Source of the DNA: Rhizobiaceae bacterium | Lineage (GTDB): Bacteria > Pseudomonadota > Alphaproteobacteria > Rhizobiales > Rhizobiaceae | NCBI GenBank assembly: GCA_028279875.1 | Contig: JANQMU010000019.1 | Coordinates: 51,373-115,372, forward strand | Direction of reading: 5' to 3' | DNA: 64,000 nucleotides | Part shown: positions 61,414 to 64,000 of the stretch, one piece after another | Position numbering within the stretch: the stretch's first letter is position 1 | How the letters are laid out: each line of letters begins with the position of its first letter | Position numbers and translations under genes: made by a program | The notes under the pieces: model-generated | What the model was told of the DNA's origin: nothing | Databases searched by the model: none | Seen by the model: the letters and a program-made list of their open reading frames with translations, nothing else

Positions 61414-62082
61414 ATGAGCACCATCCTCCTCACCGGCTTCGAAGCCTTCGGCAATACCCCGGTCAATCCGGCCGAACAGGTGGCGACCTATCTGGACGAC
61501 CGGCAGGTCGATGGCGTGAAAATCATGTCCCGCATCGTGCCGAACACGTTTTTCAAATGTATCGACGTCGTGTGCGCGGCGATCGAGGAGGTGGAGCCGC
61601 AGGCGGTCGTCATGATGGGCGAATATGGCGGCCGGTCGATGGTGACGGTGGAGCGGATCGCGCAGAACTTCAATGACGGTGCCCGCTACGGCCTGCGCGA
61701 CAATGACGGCGTGCTCCTGCAGGGCGAGTTGACGGCGCCCGACGGACCGGCGGCCTATACCGCCACATTGCCGATCCGGGCGATGGTGCGGGCGATGCGC
61801 GATGCGGGCATTCCGGCCGATATATCGGACAGCGCCGGCACTTTTTGCTGCAATCACCTGATGTACGGCATCCTGCACCATATCGCATTGAACGATATGT
61901 CGATCCGCGCCGGATGGATCCACCTGCCACATTTGCCGGAAGTCGCTGCCCTCGACGCCAATCTCGGCGCGCCGAGCATGTCCATGCTGACTGCAGCGGA
62001 AGGTGTGCAGGCGGCCATCGCGGCGATTGTCGCGCATCCGACGGATATCGGTGATACGCTCGTTTCCCGCCTGCAAATCTGA
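61414..62082 (+). CDS. pcp: Pyroglutamyl-peptidase I
   Basis: A 222-residue cytoplasmic cysteine peptidase (family C15) that removes N-terminal pyroglutamate from peptides. The catalytic triad is visible: Glu80 (MVTVERIAQN), Cys146 (SAGTFCCNHLMY) and His170 (GWIHLPHLPE). The N-terminus ILLTGFEAFGNTPVNPA is characteristic. The ATG at 61414 is fixed by the family N-terminus; the open frame extends 114 codons upstream without similarity. Length is normal. It could contribute to peptide use together with the peptide importer in this window, but is not in the same cluster. Confidence 0.95.
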   Translation: MSTILLTGFEAFGNTPVNPAEQVATYLDDRQVDGVKIMSRIVPNTFFKCIDVVCAAIEEVEPQAVVMMGEYGGRSMVTVERIAQNFNDGARYGLRDNDGVLLQGELTAPDGPAAYTATLPIRAMVRAMRDAGIPADISDSAGTFCCNHLMYGILHHIALNDMSIRAGWIHLPHLPEVAALDANLGAPSMSMLTAAEGVQAAIAAIVAHPTDIGDTLVSRLQI

Positions 62083-62133
62083 ACACCCTTCACTCCAGGC
62101 GTTCCTGTCGCTTCAATTCAGACGATTCATCTG

Positions 62134-62163
62134 TTGACTTGCCATTGGGGGCTGGCGAGTAAT
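62134..62163 (+). promoter_or_regulatory. Candidate promoter of the autotransporter gene
   Basis: TTGACT (62134-62139) and AGTAAT (62158-62163) are spaced by 18 bp. The start site near 62170 would leave a 39-nt leader before the TTG start at 62209. The first triplet of the long open frame (TTG 62134) is inside this -35 element, which argues against starting there. Confidence 0.4.
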
Positions 62164-62208
62164 CGCGCGCATTACGAATCGATATTTAATTGTTTTTCGG
62201 GGCCAATA

Positions 62209-63990
62209 TTGCGCACCTTTCCTGCATCTGAGGTCTTTGTCTGCCGCGCGGTTTATGGCGCGTGTGCCATCTGGCTGGCATCGGCGCCGATGGCCGCTGC
62301 GGACGACATCGTCATTGCCTCCGGCACGACGGTCACGACCACGCAGAACCTCGATCAGGTGGGCGACACGCTGACGGTCGAGGCGGGCGGCGCGATCAAT
62401 GTGACGGGGGCAAACGAAGATGGCGTTTTTGCCACGGAAAGCAATCAGACCGTGACCAACAATGGTGTCATCACAGCGAGCGGCTCGGGTGGTCGTGGCA
62501 TCCATTTCCGTGGCAGCGTCGGAAACCCCGTCGAAAACGCCTTGATCATCAACAACGGAACAATCACGACGGATGATGGGCAGGGCATTGAACTGAGGCG
62601 CAGCCCCAATGGAACGATCATCAATAACGGCACGATCAATGCGAATGGCGACGGGATCGAAGCCGGCTCCCCGGATGCCTTGATCGTCAACAGAGGCACG
62701 ATAAGGGGCTCTGACAACGGTTTGGAATTGAGCGGCAGCGATATCCGGATCTTCAACAGCGGCACGATCATCGGTGCCACCAATGCGATCTTCATTGAAG
62801 ACATAGATGCCACGATCTCACTGCTCGCCGGTTCGGTTCTCGACGGGGCCGTCCTTTTTGACGGCGTCGGTGCGACGCTGAATATCGGCAGCGGTTTGAA
62901 CCTTTATCTCGACTACACCGAAGGTGCCTCCGACAATCTGGCTCAAGTGAATTCGGACATCCCCATCGAGCACGACGAAGACAACGGTATCATCTACACG
63001 GTCGATCCGACCGGCTTTGCCTTGGCGCAGTCCTTCATCCAGACGACGGCCGATGCGGTGCACGGCGCGGTGCGCGAGGGTGGGGGATCGGGCAACCGGT
63101 TCGGCGACGGTCTTTCCGGAACCTTCGCCTATGGCGACGGTACGCCGGGCTCCGGCGAAACCGGCCCGCGCGGCTGGGTCAGCAGCTTCGGCGGCTATCA
63201 GAGCCAGAACGGAACGGGCGTGATCACTGGTGGCAATCAGGCCTATGGCGGTCTTGTCGCCGGCGGCGGCTTTGCCTCGGGGGACCGGATGTATGGCGCC
63301 TTTGCCGGCGGTTCATATGTTCGGCAGGAAACCGATTACGACACGCAGACCATCAACACCGTCTCTGCCTATGGCGGCATCTATGGCGGCGCGCGGGCCG
63401 GGGCCCACTGGATCGATGCGTCCTTCATGGCCGGTTACAGCGATCTTGATTCGGACCGTTCGGTTGCCAACAACATGGTGGCGGGCGGACTTCAGACGGC
63501 CTCGGCCGATTATGGCGGCTATTTCCTCTCGCCGTCGGTGACGGTGGGACGGTCGCTCGGGGCACGCACCGAGATCAGCGTCGGCGGCCATTATGCCGGT
63601 CTGTTTCTCGATGGCTATACGGAAAGCGGCTCGGCGGCGAACCTGACGGTTGCCAGCCGCGATGTGCATGTGGCGGCGGTGCGGATGAAGGCGGCCCATC
63701 TCACCCATCAGCGTCAGGCGGACAGCGGCCTCGTCTCGGTCGAGACCTGGGCGGGTGTCGACGGTGTCTTCAATCTGGGCGGCGACGATGTGAATGTGGT
63801 GCTGGCCGGAAGGCCGCTCGGCTTCGCCGCATCCTTTGCCGATGCCTCGGCCATCGGCTTTGCCGGCATCGGGGTCAACCACAAACCGACCGCCAGCGCC
63901 TGGACGCCCAACGCCTCGCTGGAAGGCCGCTACGGCACCGACGCCTATTCCGAGATCCGCGCCTCCACCACCGCTGCCAAGCAGTTCTGA
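62209..63990 (+). CDS. Classical autotransporter (type V secretion)
   Basis: A 593-residue protein: signal peptide (hydrophobic core VFVCRAVYGACAIWLAS, cleavage after MAAA), a passenger of ~250 residues made of short beta-helix repeats (TVTNNGVITASG, IINNGTITTDDG, TIINNGTINANG, LIVNRGTIRGSDNG), a linker (FIQTTADAVHGAVREGGGSG) and a C-terminal 12-strand barrel domain from about 315 that ends in Phe (AAKQF). It is complete in the window. The start is uncertain; TTG 62209 gives a normal 31-residue signal peptide, whereas the open frame begins at 62134 inside a promoter element. The passenger is short, so it is more likely an adhesin or surface structure than an enzyme. No protease site is seen. 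Confidence 0.88.
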   Translation: MRTFPASEVFVCRAVYGACAIWLASAPMAAADDIVIASGTTVTTTQNLDQVGDTLTVEAGGAINVTGANEDGVFATESNQTVTNNGVITASGSGGRGIHFRGSVGNPVENALIINNGTITTDDGQGIELRRSPNGTIINNGTINANGDGIEAGSPDALIVNRGTIRGSDNGLELSGSDIRIFNSGTIIGATNAIFIEDIDATISLLAGSVLDGAVLFDGVGATLNIGSGLNLYLDYTEGASDNLAQVNSDIPIEHDEDNGIIYTVDPTGFALAQSFIQTTADAVHGAVREGGGSGNRFGDGLSGTFAYGDGTPGSGETGPRGWVSSFGGYQSQNGTGVITGGNQAYGGLVAGGGFASGDRMYGAFAGGSYVRQETDYDTQTINTVSAYGGIYGGARAGAHWIDASFMAGYSDLDSDRSVANNMVAGGLQTASADYGGYFLSPSVTVGRSLGARTEISVGGHYAGLFLDGYTESGSAANLTVASRDVHVAAVRMKAAHLTHQRQADSGLVSVETWAGVDGVFNLGGDDVNVVLAGRPLGFAASFADASAIGFAGIGVNHKPTASAWTPNASLEGRYGTDAYSEIRASTTAAKQF

Positions 63991-64000
63991 TTACGCAATC

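Overview
The window reads as chromosome from an alphaproteobacterium, most likely of the order Hyphomicrobiales (Rhizobiales). The grounds are the high GC content, the protein families present (KorAB, TAXI-type TRAP transporter, several family-5 ABC importers, paired class III cyclases, alphaproteobacterial-type outer-membrane proteins) and hairpin repeats with a GAAAACCG...CTTTT core that resemble intergenic elements common in rhizobial genomes. No rRNA, tRNA, CRISPR array, prophage or intact insertion sequence was seen. Species-level placement is not possible from the sequence alone.

Left part (1-24.8 kb) is mostly core and household material: korA-korB with a terminator; an aldehyde dehydrogenase with a TetR regulator; a CYTH protein; a large chemoreceptor; an SDR protein; a Cys-rich membrane protein; an ABC-2 exporter pair whose leader can fold over its own ribosome-binding site; two tandem class III nucleotide cyclases with an unusual substrate-selecting residue pair; a DMT exporter; a three-domain Ada protein; a thioesterase preceded by tandem hairpin repeats; a TenA-like protein; an MFS pump behind a SoxR/MerR-type promoter; htpG behind a heat-shock-type promoter; and an ABC exporter. 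At 24.85-25.8 kb an IS5-type transposase remnant sits next to two small AT-richer secreted proteins.

The centre (26.8-55.8 kb) is an import-and-hydrolyse region with three substrate systems. (1) LysR regulator, sulfatase-family hydrolase, fused TRAP permease and TAXI receptor (26.9-32.6 kb). (2) A divergent peptide system (34.7-46.5 kb): one arm encodes an M28 peptidase homologue, a family-5 binding protein, an enolase-superfamily epimerase, an Asp/Glu-type racemase and a DppC permease; the other encodes DppD, DppF, DppB, a second M28 homologue and a second racemase. The arms together make one complete transporter and share a 16-bp palindrome in the divergent promoter. (3) A fused-ATPase family-5 ABC importer with a metallophosphoesterase, a HAD phosphatase and a divergent LysR regulator (47.9-55.8 kb), suggesting uptake of a phosphorylated or phosphodiester compound. 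A GNAT/DUF1778 toxin-antitoxin pair with a possibly leaderless promoter lies between systems 2 and 3. A 271-bp mosaic element with nested inverted repeats ends the left arm of system 2 and supplies the stop codons of both flanking genes.

The right end (55.9-64 kb) carries a two-barrel outer-membrane protein, an MFS transporter, a PEP mutase/isocitrate lyase family enzyme, a 57-residue protein with a strong ribosome-binding site, a methyltransferase-like membrane protein with an odd C-terminus, pyroglutamyl peptidase, and a complete classical autotransporter.
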